Origin: Mycoplasma sp. 1018B | GTDB lineage: Bacteria > Bacillota_I > Bacilli_A > Mycoplasmatales > Metamycoplasmataceae | DNA: 64,000 bases | Assembly (NCBI RefSeq): GCF_024582675.1 | Contig: NZ_CP102084.1 | Span: 124,001 to 188,000 of the forward strand | Reading direction: 5' to 3' | Part shown: positions 28,787 through 40,523 of the stretch, one piece after another | Layout of the letters: each line of letters starts with the position of its first letter | How positions within the stretch are numbered: the stretch's first letter is position 1 | Translations under genes and position numbers: made by a program | The notes under the pieces: generated by a model | Told to the model about the DNA's origin: nothing | Database searches by the model: none | The model's input: only the letters and a program-made list of their open reading frames with translations

Positions 28787-28810
28787 AATACCAAGCAATT
28801 GGTATTTTTT
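28787..28810 (+). terminator. Terminator after the giant gene
   Basis: AATACCAA / TTGGTATT stem with GCAA loop and T-run. Confidence 0.87.
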
Positions 28811-28820
28811 ATAAAAAATA

Positions 28821-28850
28821 TTGATACACACGGCAAAGTTGTTATATAAT
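28821..28850 (+). promoter_or_regulatory. Promoter of rpsL-rpsG-fusA
   Basis: TTGATA (28821-28826), 18-base spacer, TATAAT (28845-28850). This is the best sigma-70-like promoter in the window and lies 57 bases before rpsL. Confidence 0.8.
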
Positions 28851-28906
28851 ATGCATATTATTTTATAATATGTTAATAATTAAAGCAATATTTTAGAAAG
28901 GAAAAA

Positions 28907-29323
28907 ATGCCAACAACAAATCAATTAGTTACTAATGGTAGAGTTGATAAGGTGAGAAAATCTAAAGCGCCTGTACTTAACTTATCATATAACTCATTAT
29001 TAAAAAAACAATATAAGGCATCCGCACCTTTTAAAAGAGGTGTATGTACAAGGGTTGCTACAATGACCCCTAAAAAACCTAACTCAGCTATGCGTAAATA
29101 TGCTAGAGTTAAATTATCTAATGGAATGGAAGTAACAGCTTACATTGGAGGAGAAGGACATAATTTACAAGAACACTCAGTAGTTTTAATTAGAGGTGGA
29201 AGAGTTAAAGATTTACCTGGTGTAAGATATCATATTGTACGTGGAACACAAGATCTAGCAGGTGTTAATAATCGTAAACAAGGTCGTTCATTATACGGAA
29301 CTAAAAAAGAAAAGAAAAATTAA
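28907..29323 (+). CDS. rpsL: Ribosomal protein S12
   Basis: Component of the 30S decoding centre; 138 residues, normal. Recognised by [20 protein letters not shown] and [20 protein letters not shown], with the second decoding loop [20 protein letters not shown]. Lys residues at the sites where streptomycin resistance mutations arise (PKKPNS and RVKDLPG) are the wild-type kind. First gene of the str operon; the start at 28907 follows AGAAAGGAAAAA. Confidence 0.98.
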   Translation: MPTTNQLVTNGRVDKVRKSKAPVLNLSYNSLLKKQYKASAPFKRGVCTRVATMTPKKPNSAMRKYARVKLSNGMEVTAYIGGEGHNLQEHSVVLIRGGRVKDLPGVRYHIVRGTQDLAGVNNRKQGRSLYGTKKEKKN

Positions 29324-29343
29324 TTAATTATTAGGAGAAAAAT

Positions 29344-29814
29344 ATGTCAAGAAAAAATAGTGCCCCTAAAAGAGAAGTTTTAGCTGATCCAATTTTTAAT
29401 TCTGTATTAGTAACCAAATTAATTAATACTATTATGCTAGATGGGAAAAAATCTATTGCTCAAGAAATCTTGTATAAAGCTTTTGATATAGTAAAAGAAA
29501 AAACTCAAAAAGATCCAATGGAAGTATTTTTATCGGCCGTGGAAAATGTTACTCCTCAATTAGAAGTAAGAACTAGAAGAATTGGAGGAACTAATTATCA
29601 AGTACCAACCGAAGTTTCTGCTCGTAGAAAACAAACTTTATCATTAAGATGATTAGTTCAATATGCTAGACTAAGAAATGAAAAAACTATGGATGTACGT
29701 TTAGCAAACGAAATTATTGACGCATCAAATAAAACTGGTGGAGCTATTAAAAAACGTGAAGATACACACAAAATGGCCGAAGCTAATCGTGCTTTTGCTC
29801 ACTTTAGGTGATAA
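29344..29814 (+). CDS. rpsG: Ribosomal protein S7
   Basis: Primary 16S rRNA-binding protein that nucleates assembly of the 30S head; 156 residues, as expected. Motifs: [40 protein letters not shown] and the Arg-rich [14 protein letters not shown] Trp follows SLR, and the frame goes on to AHFRW and a TAA. Start at 29344 after TTAGGAGAAAAAT, 20 bases after rpsL. Confidence 0.98.
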
Positions 29815-29837
29815 TACCGTATTAGGAAAATGATATT

Positions 29838-31928
29838 ATGGCAAGAGAATATGAATTAAAAGATTATCGTAATATTGGTATAATGGCTCACATTGATGCA
29901 GGAAAAACCACAACAACTGAAAGAATTTTATTACATACTGGTAAAATTCATAAAATTGGTGAAACCCATGATGGTGCTTCACAAATGGATTGAATGGAAC
30001 AAGAACAAGAAAGAGGTATTACCATTACCTCTGCTGCAACAACAGCTTATTGAAATGGTAAAAGAATAAATATTATTGATACTCCAGGACACGTAGATTT
30101 TACAGTCGAAGTTGAACGTTCATTACGTGTTTTAGATGGTGCTGTTGCAGTTTTAGATGCACAAAGTGGCGTGGAACCTCAAACAGAAACTGTTTGAAGA
30201 CAAGCTACTAATTATAAAGTACCAAGAATTGTTTATGTAAATAAAATGGATAAAGCAGGAGCAGACTTTTTCATGTCAGTTAAATCTGTTAAAGAAAGAT
30301 TAAATGCAAATGCAGTTGCTATTCAAATTCCTATAGGTTCTGAAGCCTTTTTTGAAGGAGTTGTAGATCTTGTAGAAATGAAAGCATTTATTTATGATGG
30401 CAAACCAGAAGAAATTGCAAAAGAAATTGAAATACCATCAGATTTATTAGAATTAGCAAAAGAAAAACGTCAAGAATTAATTGAAACAGTTGCTACTTAT
30501 GATGATGAATTTATGATGCAAATTTTAGAAGGCCACGAGCCATCTGTTGAAGAATTAAAAGCAGTAATTAGAAAAGCTACAATTACAGCTGAATTTTTCC
30601 CAGCAGTCTGTGGTACTAGCTTCAAAAATAAAGCTGTTAAAAAAATGCTTGATGCAGTGGTAGATTATTTACCATCTCCACTTGATGTTCCTGCTATTAA
30701 GGCTGAATTAAATGGTCAAGAATTAGAAGTTCCAGCTACAGATAATCATGATTTTGCTGCTTTAGCATTTAAAATAATGACTGATCCTTATGTTGGTTCA
30801 TTAACTTTCTTCCGTGTTTATGCTGGTGTACTTAAAAAAGGAAGTTATGTATATAATTCAACTAAAGATGTAAAAGAAAGAATTGGACGTATTATTCAAA
30901 TGCATGCTAACAGTCGTCAAGAAATTGATGAATGTTATGCTGGAGATATTAATGCAGCTGTTGGATTAAAATCTACTACTACTGGAGATACTTTAGTTGG
31001 TGAAAAAGCTCCTCATTATATATTGGAAAAAATGGTCTTTCCTGAACCAGTTATTTCTCAAGCTCTTGAACCTGAATCAAAAGATGCTATGGAAAAATTA
31101 GCTTTAGGTTTACAAAAACTTGCAGCTGAAGATCCAACTTTTAGAACTTATACAGATGAAGAAACTGGGCAAACAATTATAGCTGGTATGGGTGAATTAC
31201 ACCTTGATATTATTGTTGATCGTTTAAGAAGAGAACATAATGTTAAAGCCAAAGTTGGGGCTCCTCAAGTTTCATATCGTGAAACAATTACTAAAACCGC
31301 TGAAGTTGAAGGTAAACACGTTAAACAATCAGGTGGTAAAGGTCAATATGGTCATGTTTGAATTAAATTTGAACCTAATCACGATAAAGGTTTTGAATTT
31401 GTAGACAAAATTGTTGGTGGAAAAATTCCAAAAGAATATATTAAACCAATACAAAAAGGTCTTGAAGAAAAAATGGCGGCCGGTATTTTAGCTGGATATC
31501 CAATGATTGATATTAAAGCTACTTTATACGATGGTTCATATCATGATGTCGATTCATCTGAATTAGCTTATAAAATAGCTGCTTCTAAAGCATTAACTAA
31601 AGCTAAAGATCAATTAGGAACAGTTTTATTAGAACCAATAATGGATGTTGCAGTAGTTATACCAGAAGATTATTTTGGTGATGTAATGGGCGATTTAACT
31701 CGTCGTAGAGGTCAATTACAAGAAAATGAAACCAGAAATGATGGTGCAAGTATTATTCGTGCATTAGTTCCATTAAGTGAAATGTTTGGTTATTCAACAG
31801 ATTTACGTAGTATGACCTCGGGTAGAGGAACTTATCAAATGCAATTCCATCATTATGAAAAATGTCCTAAAAATATTGCTGATGAAATTATTAAACGTCG
31901 TAATATTCAAACTAAAGATGAAGATTAA
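29838..31928 (+). CDS. fusA: Elongation factor G
   Basis: GTPase that drives translocation on the ribosome; 696 residues, full length. G1 is [15 protein letters not shown] near residue 17, G3 is DTPGHVDF, and G4 is NKMDKAG. Switch region: [20 protein letters not shown] (two parts of the G2 loop). Domains II-V follow, with [20 protein letters not shown] and the C-terminal [15 protein letters not shown]. Third gene of the str operon; tuf does not follow, and a terminator ends the unit. Confidence 0.98.
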
Positions 31929-31931
31929 TAT

Positions 31932-31963
31932 AAAAAAAACAATCGATTACGATTGTTTTTTTT
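31932..31963. terminator. Bidirectional terminator
   Basis: CAATCG / CGATTG core with ATTA loop, flanked by A8 and T8, between convergent fusA and the 883-residue gene; it works for either strand. Confidence 0.88.
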
Positions 31964-34613
31964 ATATTAAAGAAACTCTAGATGATGAATTATATACACT
32001 AATAAATTTATTACCGTTAATATTTTCTTTAACTAAAACAAAAATAGGTAAAACATGCATTTGATTATTATCGTGAGTAGAATAATTTCAAATTAATTTA
32101 TCATTTACAAACATTTTTAGAATGAATTTTCCATAATAAGTAGCTAAAAACGGATATTTTCCTCTTCAATTAAATTGTTTGGCTGTGGATAAAAAATCGC
32201 CATTATTGTTTCTTATAACTTGTGGTAATGTGTTTGCATAAAAATTATCATTTCATGTAAGAGTGTTATCTAATTCAAAAATAAATTTAATTTTATCATT
32301 AACTTTGAAATCATAATGTTTAGCTAGATTACTTTCTAAAATTGTTTCAAAAAAGTTACCACCAATAGTTTTAAAATTAGTTGTTGAACTGTCTTTAGTA
32401 GCAATAAGATGATGCTCATAAATAAAACTACCATTTTCAGTAATATTTTTAGTAAAAATACTTTTTTCTTTTTCTCAATTAAAATTACTATTATTTAAAT
32501 TAGTATCAATAAACACTTTCAATAGCATTAAATTTAAAGCATCTTGATATTTAAAATTATTTTGATCTGAAATTTTAGTATTTCAAATCATATTACTTTG
32601 TTGTTTAATTAAGTTATTTAAATAATTCGTATTAGTTTGATTAGCACCATCCAATATTTTTTCTTTTAAAATAATACTATGTCCTTTAGGAAATAATCAA
32701 TAATCATCAATTGAATTTTTAATAATACTCTTTACGTTAGGTGTTAAATCAAAATCATTTCCTCTTTGAATTCACGTTCATTTATTAGTACCATTTGCAT
32801 TTATTGCATTTATAGCTATTCTTTGTTTTTTATAATTAATTCTTAATCTAATAACATATTGCTGATTATCCTGTTTATTAAAGGGAATTAATAATTGATT
32901 ATTAAGAAAATCAAATTGATTTTTAGCTAATTGAGTAAAATTATTTCCAGCGCGATCAAAGCTATATAAAATTTCTAAATCTCCTGTTTCTATTAATAAT
33001 TTTAAATCTTGTATATTAAATAATTTTTCTTCTTCATTTATATTTATATTTAAATTAATTTCTTGAGCTTGACCAATTTGATAAACATCATCTATTAAGG
33101 GATAATTTAATTTTAAATTAATAGACATTAAAGATTTTCTTTTTGAAGTATCTAAAAATTCTTGTGCTATTTTTATAAAATTTTGTGTTCTACTTATTTT
33201 ATTATTGATTTTTTGCTTTAAATCAAATATGTTATTAATATTTAATAAATAAAATTTAATAAAGGAATTTTTATTACTTAAATTTTCTTTTTCACCTATG
33301 AAATAGTTATATTCTTCTTTAATATCTTCAATATAATATTTATTTGTTTCTAAATTATTTAATTCTAATTTTAAATTAATTAATTCTTGATTAAGATTTT
33401 GATTTGCTAAATTAAAAGATTTATCAATAATTTGTAAAATATTTTCTTTTATTTCTTTTAGTTTTGGAATAGATTTTTCCACAAGAAAATCAAATTCACT
33501 AATATCAAAAGAATTAATTTCTTCTATATTTAAGATATTGTTATTATTTTTTATTATTTCAATGATTTCTTTTTGATTTGTTAATTGTTTAATTAATTCA
33601 TTTTTATCTTCTATTTTTTCAATTATTATTAATATTTCATTATCGCCAAATACAAAATTTTTTCTTAAGTGAAATTGATAATGCCTTGTATTAATTATTT
33701 TATTTAATTCTGTTATTAAATTATCTTTGTTAAATTGATAATTTACGTGAATATTTTTATTATTAAATTCCTCTAAATTTGAATTAATTTTTACTAAATA
33801 TTCTTTTGGGAAAATAGCTATATCATGATTATTTTTAGAAAGATCTAAATTAATATTATTAACAATTTTTTTCTTTTGATTGACAAGTAAAAAATTATTT
33901 TTAATTTCATTATTATTTGATTTTTTCAAATTAAAATCAAAATTAGTTTTGCTTATTTCAATTGGTATTTGCTCTTTATAAAATAATGAATTATCAAATC
34001 TATTTATATAATTTAATGTTAGAAATTTATTATTTTGCTTTTTTTCTTGATTAAGTTTAATTTTTAAAACATTATTAAGAATATTTTCTTCAATAATTTC
34101 GAATGTATCATTATTATCCAGTAAATTTTTAATTTTATTTTCAATAGTGATTTTATTATCATAAATATTTCTAAGAATAGATAAATTATTATATTTTTTA
34201 TTATCATTAATAATTTCTATTTTAGTTTCAAAATTATTTGGAATAATTTTTATTTCTATTGTTTTATTTAAATCTACTATTAACTCATCCAAAATTTGGT
34301 TATTATTAATTATTTTAAAGTCGAATAAGTTAAAATCTTTCAATTTAATATTAAATTTTGGATAATCATTAAGAGAATTTATATCAATTTCTTTTTCATA
34401 ACTAATTTTTAAATTATCCTGCATAATGTTAATAAAATTAAAAGTAAATTTCATAATATTAGTTTGATAATCAATATTTTCTTTCTTTGTATCTAATGTT
34501 TTATTATTAGTTTTTATTTTTGCATAATATACTAAAGGAACGCTAATAATAGGAATAATCACAATTGTAGTTAGCATAAGTGATGTTAATATAATTTTTT
34601 TCTTTTTATTCAT
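31962..34613 (-). CDS. 883-residue exported or anchored protein, function unknown
   Basis: Open from 34613 down to the stop at 31962 with UGA as Trp (I checked the frame across its full length). N-terminus: MNKKKKIILTSLMLTTIVII then a continued hydrophobic stretch, a signal peptide or membrane anchor without a lipobox. Shine-Dalgarno GAAGGT precedes the ATG. The protein is very rich in Asn, Ile and Lys; residues about 330-500 look helical or coiled coil. The C-terminal 270 residues are richer in Trp and Phe (for example FNWRGKYPFLATYYGKF) and look like a separate folded domain, possibly an adhesin- or binding-type head. No named family recognised. Probably surface-exposed; any function is inference. 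Confidence 0.75.
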
Positions 34614-34661
34614 ATAATACCTTCATCTATATTAAATTTTACCTGTTTTAAAAATAAAATA

Positions 34662-34684
34662 AAAAGTAGTTAAAAACTACTTTT
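34662..34684 (-). terminator. Terminator of the tRNA-Leu/tRNA-Lys transcript
   Basis: AAAAGTAGTT / AACTACTTTT inverted repeat; on the minus strand it is followed by a T-run, just after tRNA-Lys. Confidence 0.75.
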
Positions 34685-34700
34685 AGGACAAAATTTGAAA

Positions 34701-34776
34701 TGGTACGTCCAAGAGGATTCGAACCTCTGACCCAATGGTTAAAAGCCATTTGCTCTACCTGCTGAGCTATGGACGC
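34701..34776 (-). tRNA. tRNA-Lys (anticodon TTT)
   Basis: 76-base cloverleaf on the minus strand: acceptor GCGTCCA / TGGACGT, anticodon arm AATGG-CTTTTAA-CCATT, T-arm AGAGG-TTCGAAT-CCTCT, encoded CCA. Confidence 0.97.
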
Positions 34777-34798
34777 TTTTTTGGTTCATTGAACCAAA

Positions 34799-34885
34799 TG
34801 GTACCCAGAACTGGACTTGAACCAGCACGGACTAACGTCCGAGGGATTTTAAGTCCCTTGCGTCTACCTATTCCGCCACCTGGGC
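34799..34885 (-). tRNA. tRNA-Leu (anticodon TAA)
   Basis: 87-base class II tRNA on the minus strand with a long variable arm (GGACGTTAGTCC), acceptor GCCCAGG, anticodon arm AGGGA-CTTAAAA-TCCCT and encoded CCA. It reads UUA, the most frequent Leu codon in these genes. Confidence 0.97.
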
Positions 34886-35024
34886 ATAAATTTATAATAA
34901 ATACATTAACATTATAGAATAAAAAGTTTTTTAAACAAACATTTTTTTTATATTTTTTTCCTAGTTAAATTAAATATTTAATTTACTTTTAAAATATAAT
35001 TAAAAAAGTTAAAAAGGAGCAAAA

Positions 35025-35873
35025 ATGATTAAATTAGGTTCACATGTTGCATTTGCTAAAAAGTCAGAATATTTAATTGGTGCTTGTCAAACTAGTTTAA
35101 ATAATGGTGCAAATTGTATGATGATTTATTTAGGGGCACCTCAAAATACTAAAAGAGTTGATATTCAACAATATGGAAGAGATGAATATTTTAAAAAATA
35201 TAAAAATTTGATTAAAGCTGAAGATATAGTAGTTCATGCTCCTTATATTGTCAATCCAGCAAATCCAAATAAACAAAAATTTGCAATTGAATTTTTAGTA
35301 CAAGAAATCAAAAGAATGAATTATATAGGAGCTAAATATTTAGTATTACATCCTGGTTCATATACTACTTTCAAACCCCAAGAAGCGTTAGATTGTTTAA
35401 TTCATGTTTTAAAAGTTGTTATAGCTAGAACTGAAAATGTGATTATTTGTATAGAAACAATGGCGGGGAAAGGAAGCGAAATAGGTATTAATTTAGAACA
35501 ATTAAGTTATTTAATTAAAAGTTTAAATAGTACAAGAGTAAAAATGTGTTTAGACACTTGTCACATTTGAGACGCTGGTTATGATTTAAAAAATTATGAA
35601 ACTTTTAAAAAAGAATTAATTAATTTTGATTTGTTAAAAGAAATAAAAGTTATTCATTTAAATGATTCTAAAAATGAATTAGCTTCTCATAAAGATCGTC
35701 ATGCAAATATAGATTTAGGTCATATTGGACTAAAAACATTAGCTAAATTTGTTCATGATAAAGATTTTGATAATGTTCCAATTATTTTAGAAACACCTAT
35801 TCCTGAAAGTGGTTCAATTTATAAAGAAGAAATTACAATGTTACTTAACTATAAAGAAAAAGGAGAATTATAA
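35025..35873 (+). CDS. nfo: Endonuclease IV (AP endonuclease)
   Basis: Cleaves the backbone 5' of abasic sites in base-excision repair; three-zinc TIM barrel. 282 residues, standard. Metal-binding motifs in order: GSHVAFAKK, VVHAPYIVNPANPNKQ, LVLHPGSYT, ICIETMAGKGSEIG, CLDTCHIWDAGYD, VIHLNDSKNELASHKDRHAN, DLGHIG and the final VPIILETP, with all expected His, Asp and Glu present. The start at 35025 follows AAAAGGAGC. A TATAAT at 34995-35000 is a likely -10. The stop overlaps the next start as TAATG. Confidence 0.97.
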
Positions 35874-37234
35874 TGCTAAATAATATTTATTTAACTAAAC
35901 AAAAAGAAAAAACTATTTTATTAAAGGCTCAATACGAAAATGATTCTATAAATAATAGTCTAATTAACTTAAAAAATGGTTCAATAACTGAATTTTTAGA
36001 TCAAAATTTAGCTTATATTTACATTTCAAAAGATAATCAAGATCTTGATAGTTTAAATGAATTAATAAAAACAACTTTAAATGCAGCTAAAAGAGAATAT
36101 CAATTTGATTTATATTCTTTTTTAAATAAAAATATTACTATTGAACAATTATTGAAAATTTTCACAAAAGAAATTATTTTTTATAGCGCTCAATTATTTA
36201 ATAAGAAAAAAAATAATACTCCCAAAAAAGAATTTTCAATTTTAATGCAAGATGATAATTACTTAAATTTATTCAATAAATTTGCTTTAGTAGCCAATAA
36301 TCGTAATTTAATTCGCAATTTACAAATTATGCCTGAAAACTATTGTAATTCCGAACAATTAGCTAATTTTATTGTTGAGGATTTTAGTGGAATAAATAAT
36401 TTAAAAATAAATGTTTTAGGTAAAAAAGAATTAGAAACTTTAAATATGAATTTAATTCTTTCGGTTAATAAAGGTTCTACACATGAACCAAGAGTAGTTA
36501 TAATTGAATATACAGGAGATAAAGATTCAAAAGAAAAAACAGTTTTAGTAGGTAAAGGAATTACTTTCGATACAGGAGGAGTTAATACTAAAGGATATCA
36601 TATGGAAGGAATGAAATATGATATGAGCGGTTCAGTAATTGTTGCATATGTTGTAAAAACTTTAGCACAATTAAAAGTTAAAAAAAATGTTAGCGCAATA
36701 ATGATGATTACTGATAATCGTTTAGCTTTAGATGCTTCTTTACCTGAAAATATTTATCAATCAATGGCACAAATAAGTGTTGAAGTTAGTGATACTGACG
36801 CAGAAGGAAGATTAGTTTTAGCTGATGGTCTTTACTATGGAGCTGAAAAATTAAATGCTACAACTTTAATTGATGTAGCTACTTTAACAGGAACTATGAC
36901 TGTAGCTTTAGGAAATGTTTATAGTGGTATTTATGCTACTGAAGATAATTTGTGAGAAAAAATGAAGCAAGCTGCAGAAAATAACTTAGAAAAAATTTGA
37001 AGAATGCCATTTCATGAAGATTTTCATGAAGGAAATAAATCTTCTTTAGTAGCTGATTTAATGAATTATTCCAATACAGTTAAATCTGATGCTAATGCAG
37101 CCGCAATGTTTTTGAAAGAGTTTACTAAAGATATTCCATTTATTCATTGTGATATAGCCGGAACAGCAGATATAAACGGTAAACCACAAGGAGTTTTAAT
37201 TGATACATTAGTAGATTTTGTAATTAATAATTAA
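35873..37234 (+). CDS. pepA: Leucyl aminopeptidase, M17 family
   Basis: Zinc/manganese aminopeptidase that removes N-terminal residues from peptides in the cytoplasm. 453 residues: a weakly conserved N-terminal domain of about 150 residues, then the catalytic domain. Active-site motifs: VGKGITFDTGGVNTKG (Lys and Asp ligands), MKYDMSGS, and the family signature DTDAEGRLVLADGLYYG (signature Asp and Glu ligands, catalytic Arg). It follows nfo with a one-base overlap and precedes an M42 peptidase, so both can finish degradation of peptides imported by the Opp system encoded further along. Two Trp are UGA. Confidence 0.95.
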
Positions 37235-37251
37235 ATCAAAAGGATAAATAA

Positions 37252-38337
37252 ATGAATAAAGAAATTTTTAAAACAAAGTTATTAGAATATATGAAGTTGG
37301 AAGCTCCTTCTCGTTTTGAAAAACCCGTTGCACAAAAATTGATTCAAAATTTACACAATACTAATTTTGAAATTAGTTATGACAACTTTGGTTCATTAAT
37401 TTTACATAAAAAATCTCATTCAATTAATGCTCCTAAAATTATGATTGCTGCTCATATGGATGAAGTAGGTTATTTAGTTAGAGATATTACTTCCACAGGA
37501 CATATTTTAGTTGAACCTATAGGAGGAATTTGACCTACTGTTGTAATAGGTACTAAAGCAATTTTAATTAATTCATTAAATGAACGCTTTGAAGGTGTTT
37601 TTGGACATACTTCAATTCATATATTAGAACCAGAAAAACGCACTAAGGCAATCAATAATAAAGAATTATATGTTGATTTTGGTTTTTTTAGTAAAGAGAA
37701 TGCTTTAGAAAATAAAGTAGAAATTGGTAATGTGATATATTTAACAGCCCCAACAATTAATTTTCATAATCAAAATTTGATAGCAGGTAAAGCAATGGAT
37801 AATAGAGCTGGAGTATGTGTTTTAGAATACATTGCTCATAAAGTGAATCAATTAAACTTAGATGTAGATTTATTTTTAGTAGCAACTGTTCAAGAAGAAG
37901 TTGGAACTAGAGGAGCTAAAACTAGTGTTCAACTAATTAATCCTGATATTGCTATAGCTTTAGATACTACTTCTTCTCATGACACTCCTGACGTTATAGC
38001 AGGAACTACTAAATTAGGATTAGGTGCTGCGTTGAGAATAATGGATGGAGCAATGATGGCTGACCCTAAATTAACTAATTATTTGTGTCATATTGGTGAA
38101 AAATTTAATATTAAACATTACAAGTTTATTTCAATGGGTGGTGGCACTGACGCTTCAGCCTTACAATATAGTAAAGGTGGAGCAGCGACTATTACAATTT
38201 CTTTACCCCAGCGTTATTTACATTCGCCTATAGGTGTGTGTGATATTAATGATTTAATAGCTGCTGGTGATTTGTTAACTGAATTTATAAAAAATATGAA
38301 TTTAGAAATTTATGATAGAATAATAAAATATAAATAA
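37252..38337 (+). CDS. M42-family aminopeptidase (glutamyl aminopeptidase-like)
   Basis: Cobalt/zinc peptidase of the tetrahedral-aminopeptidase family; 361 residues. Metal and catalytic residues are visible in IAAHMDEVGYLV (His ligand), GKAMDNRAG (bridging Asp), TVQEEVGTRGA (general base Glu plus ligand Glu), ALDTTSSHD (Asp) and RYLHSPIG (C-terminal His). Often annotated pepA or as endoglucanase; the peptidase role is better supported. It starts 17 bases after the M17 gene with AAAAGGATAA and continues the peptide-recycling operon. Confidence 0.92.
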
Positions 38338-38361
38338 TTTAGTATAAATAAGGAGCATTTG

Positions 38362-38613
38362 ATGAATAATGGTATTTCTTTAGGTGGATGAATAGGAATA
38401 GTTATTGCAGCTGCTATAGTTTTCGCTATAGCCGGTGCTATGGTAGCATTTGTAGTAGCCAAGAAAAAATTTGAAAAACAAATTAAAGAAAATCCTCCTA
38501 TTACAGAAAAAATGATACGTGCTATGTTTTTACAAATGGGTAGAAAAGCTTCTGAAAAACAAATTAAAGATGTTATGCGTTCAATGACTAATGCTAAATA
38601 TGATAAAAATTAA
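38362..38613 (+). CDS. UPF0154 family small membrane protein
   Basis: 83 residues with one N-terminal helix (WIGIVIAAAIVFAIAGAMVA), a basic turn (AKKKFEKQIKEN), then the family signature NPPITEKMIRAMFLQMGRKA followed by SEKQIKDVM. Homologous to YneF-type proteins of Firmicutes and mollicutes whose function is unknown. The start is set by AAGGAGCATTTG. It is the last gene of the nfo-peptidase unit and is followed by a hairpin. Confidence 0.9.
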
Positions 38614-38637
38614 GAAAGGTTAACTTTCTTTTTTTAT
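38612..38637 (+). terminator. Terminator after UPF0154 gene
   Basis: GAAAG / CTTTC with a GTTAA loop and seven T; a short stem. Confidence 0.7.
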
Positions 38638-38650
38638 TTGCGATTTAATA

Positions 38651-38723
38651 TATAATTTTAAATAACAATATTAGAGATATTTAACTTATTATAAAGTGGT
38701 TTACTCCTTAAAATTTAAGGAGG
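38651..38723 (+). promoter_or_regulatory. -10 box and Shine-Dalgarno-masking palindrome
   Basis: TATAAT at 38651-38656 is a likely -10. CTCCTTAAA (38704-38712) and TTTAAGGAG (38714-38722) form a 9-base palindrome with one central base. The right arm is the ribosome-binding site AAGGAGG (38717-38723) of the permease gene starting at 38727, and the left arm is its exact complement. In RNA, CTCCTT can pair with AAGGAG around a 7-base loop and hide the site; as DNA it could also be an operator. Confidence 0.6.
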
Positions 38724-38726
38724 TTT

Positions 38727-40523
38727 ATGATTAAACAATTAAAAAATTATGCCTTATTTCTTATTATTAATTTAATAGCCAAAAAGATACTTTGAATAAC
38801 ATTTATTGTTTTTTTGGTTATTAATTTTACATTAAGTTTAACTTTATCATTAGTAAATCAAAATTACTGAGATACTAATTTAGTTATTTTCGTTAATTCA
38901 TTTATACAAATAATTTTTACTATTTTTTATAGTGGTATTTTATATATCAATATTTTTAAGGAATTAGAAGAAGAAGGAATGGAAATTCTTTCTTTAAGTA
39001 AACCACTCAAGAGAAAAAATATTTATTTAGCTAAAACTTTAATTGCAATATTTATTGCACTTATTTACAGTTTAATAATAACGTTATTAAATTTAATTTT
39101 AACTTTAATAAATTTAGAAATAATATTTTTATATTTAATTATTAGTTTTTTTGCTATATTTTTTGTTTTTATAATTTTTGGTACTTTTACATCATTATTA
39201 GCTTATAAATTAAATGCTAAAATTGCCTTAACTATACCTTTTGTTATTACTATGCCTTTAATTGTTGGAGGAATTTTATTAAATAATCAATCCACTTCTA
39301 AAGCTAATAATTTAGCTTATTATCTTAACTTAGAATATAAAGATAATTTAGCAGGAAATATAGCTAATTTAGAAACATTTTATCTTAATAATAAAAAAGA
39401 TAATTTTTATATTCTGCCTAACGGTTTTGAAAAAAATAATTTTACTGATAAACAAAAATTATTTTTAGAACAAACTAATAATTTAGCCAATTTTTCTAAC
39501 TTACCATTAAGTATTTATTCTTGATTAGCATTGCCTTATCAAATGATGGATATTTTTAATTTAAATAATAAAAATTTATTTACTAATAATATTAGTAATA
39601 ATTTAAAACAGTATCTATATTATCCCCAATTAGATTCGTATTTATATAATTATGATTTACAAGAAGCAAATTTAAAAAAATTTAAAATTTGAGAAAATGA
39701 AAATCAATATCAAAAATATATTGTTCCGGCATTATTAAAAAATGATTCAATTTTTGAAAATATTATCAATACTGATATTATTTATGCTCGGGAAAACGCC
39801 GAATCCTTTACTATTAGTTTTCCAGAAGATGAATATGTTTTTTCAGCAAGTGATAATTTAGTTGGAAATATTAAATGAAAATATATTAAAGAAATATTAG
39901 AAGATTCAAATTTTGCAACTTTTATAAATGATTGATTAGAAGAACAAAATAATAAATTAAATCTAAATTTAGAAAAAAGCCTTAATAAAAAACAATTATT
40001 AACTAATTGAAGTTTGTTAATAAATGATGAAAATAATTTTTTAAATCGTTATCAAAATAATCAAGTTACTATTTTTAATACTAATAGTATTAGTAATAAA
40101 ATAATTAAAACACAAATAGAGAAAAAAATTTATCTTACTGTAGCAATGCTTTATTACATTTATTTTGCACAAAATAATGAAACTTTATTAGAAATTATTT
40201 TAAGTAATGATAATGTTAATTTAGAATCTACTCCAAGTGTTTTTAAAGTAAAAATAAATAATTTTAATTACTATATAGGTGGTTTTGCTTCATATAGTGC
40301 TATGCAAGAAGTTAGAGAAAAAAATAATGAGAAAAAAATTATTATTCGTTATTCATTAAATAAAAATGATAATTATCTTTTTCAACCGCTTGATCAAATT
40401 TACGAATTAAAAAGATCTACACAAGTAATCAATAAAATGGGTTATGTTGCAATTTGAGTGATTTTATCAATAAGTTTAACTTTAATTAACACTTACTTAT
40501 ATACTAAAAAGGATTATAAATAA
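38727..40523 (+). CDS. ABC-2-like transporter permease
   Basis: 598-residue membrane subunit for the ATPase that follows. One helix near the N-terminus, a cluster of about five helices up to residue 190 (including ELEEEGMEILSLSKPLKRKN, a coupling-helix-like segment), then a large extracytoplasmic domain of about 370 residues and a final helix (VAIWVILSISLTLINTYLY) before a short basic tail. This topology, with an external domain between two membrane parts, fits ABC-2/efflux-type permeases rather than importers. The frame is open throughout with UGA as Trp. The stop overlaps the ATPase start as TAATG. Substrate unknown. Confidence 0.8.

Noticed and set aside
31855-32064. Frame running from the end of fusA into the following gene
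   Set aside because: It begins inside fusA in another frame and crosses the bidirectional terminator.
34735-34917. Open frame of 60 codons on the plus strand
   Set aside because: It lies over the two tRNA genes on the minus strand; the apparent protein is a translation of tRNA complements.
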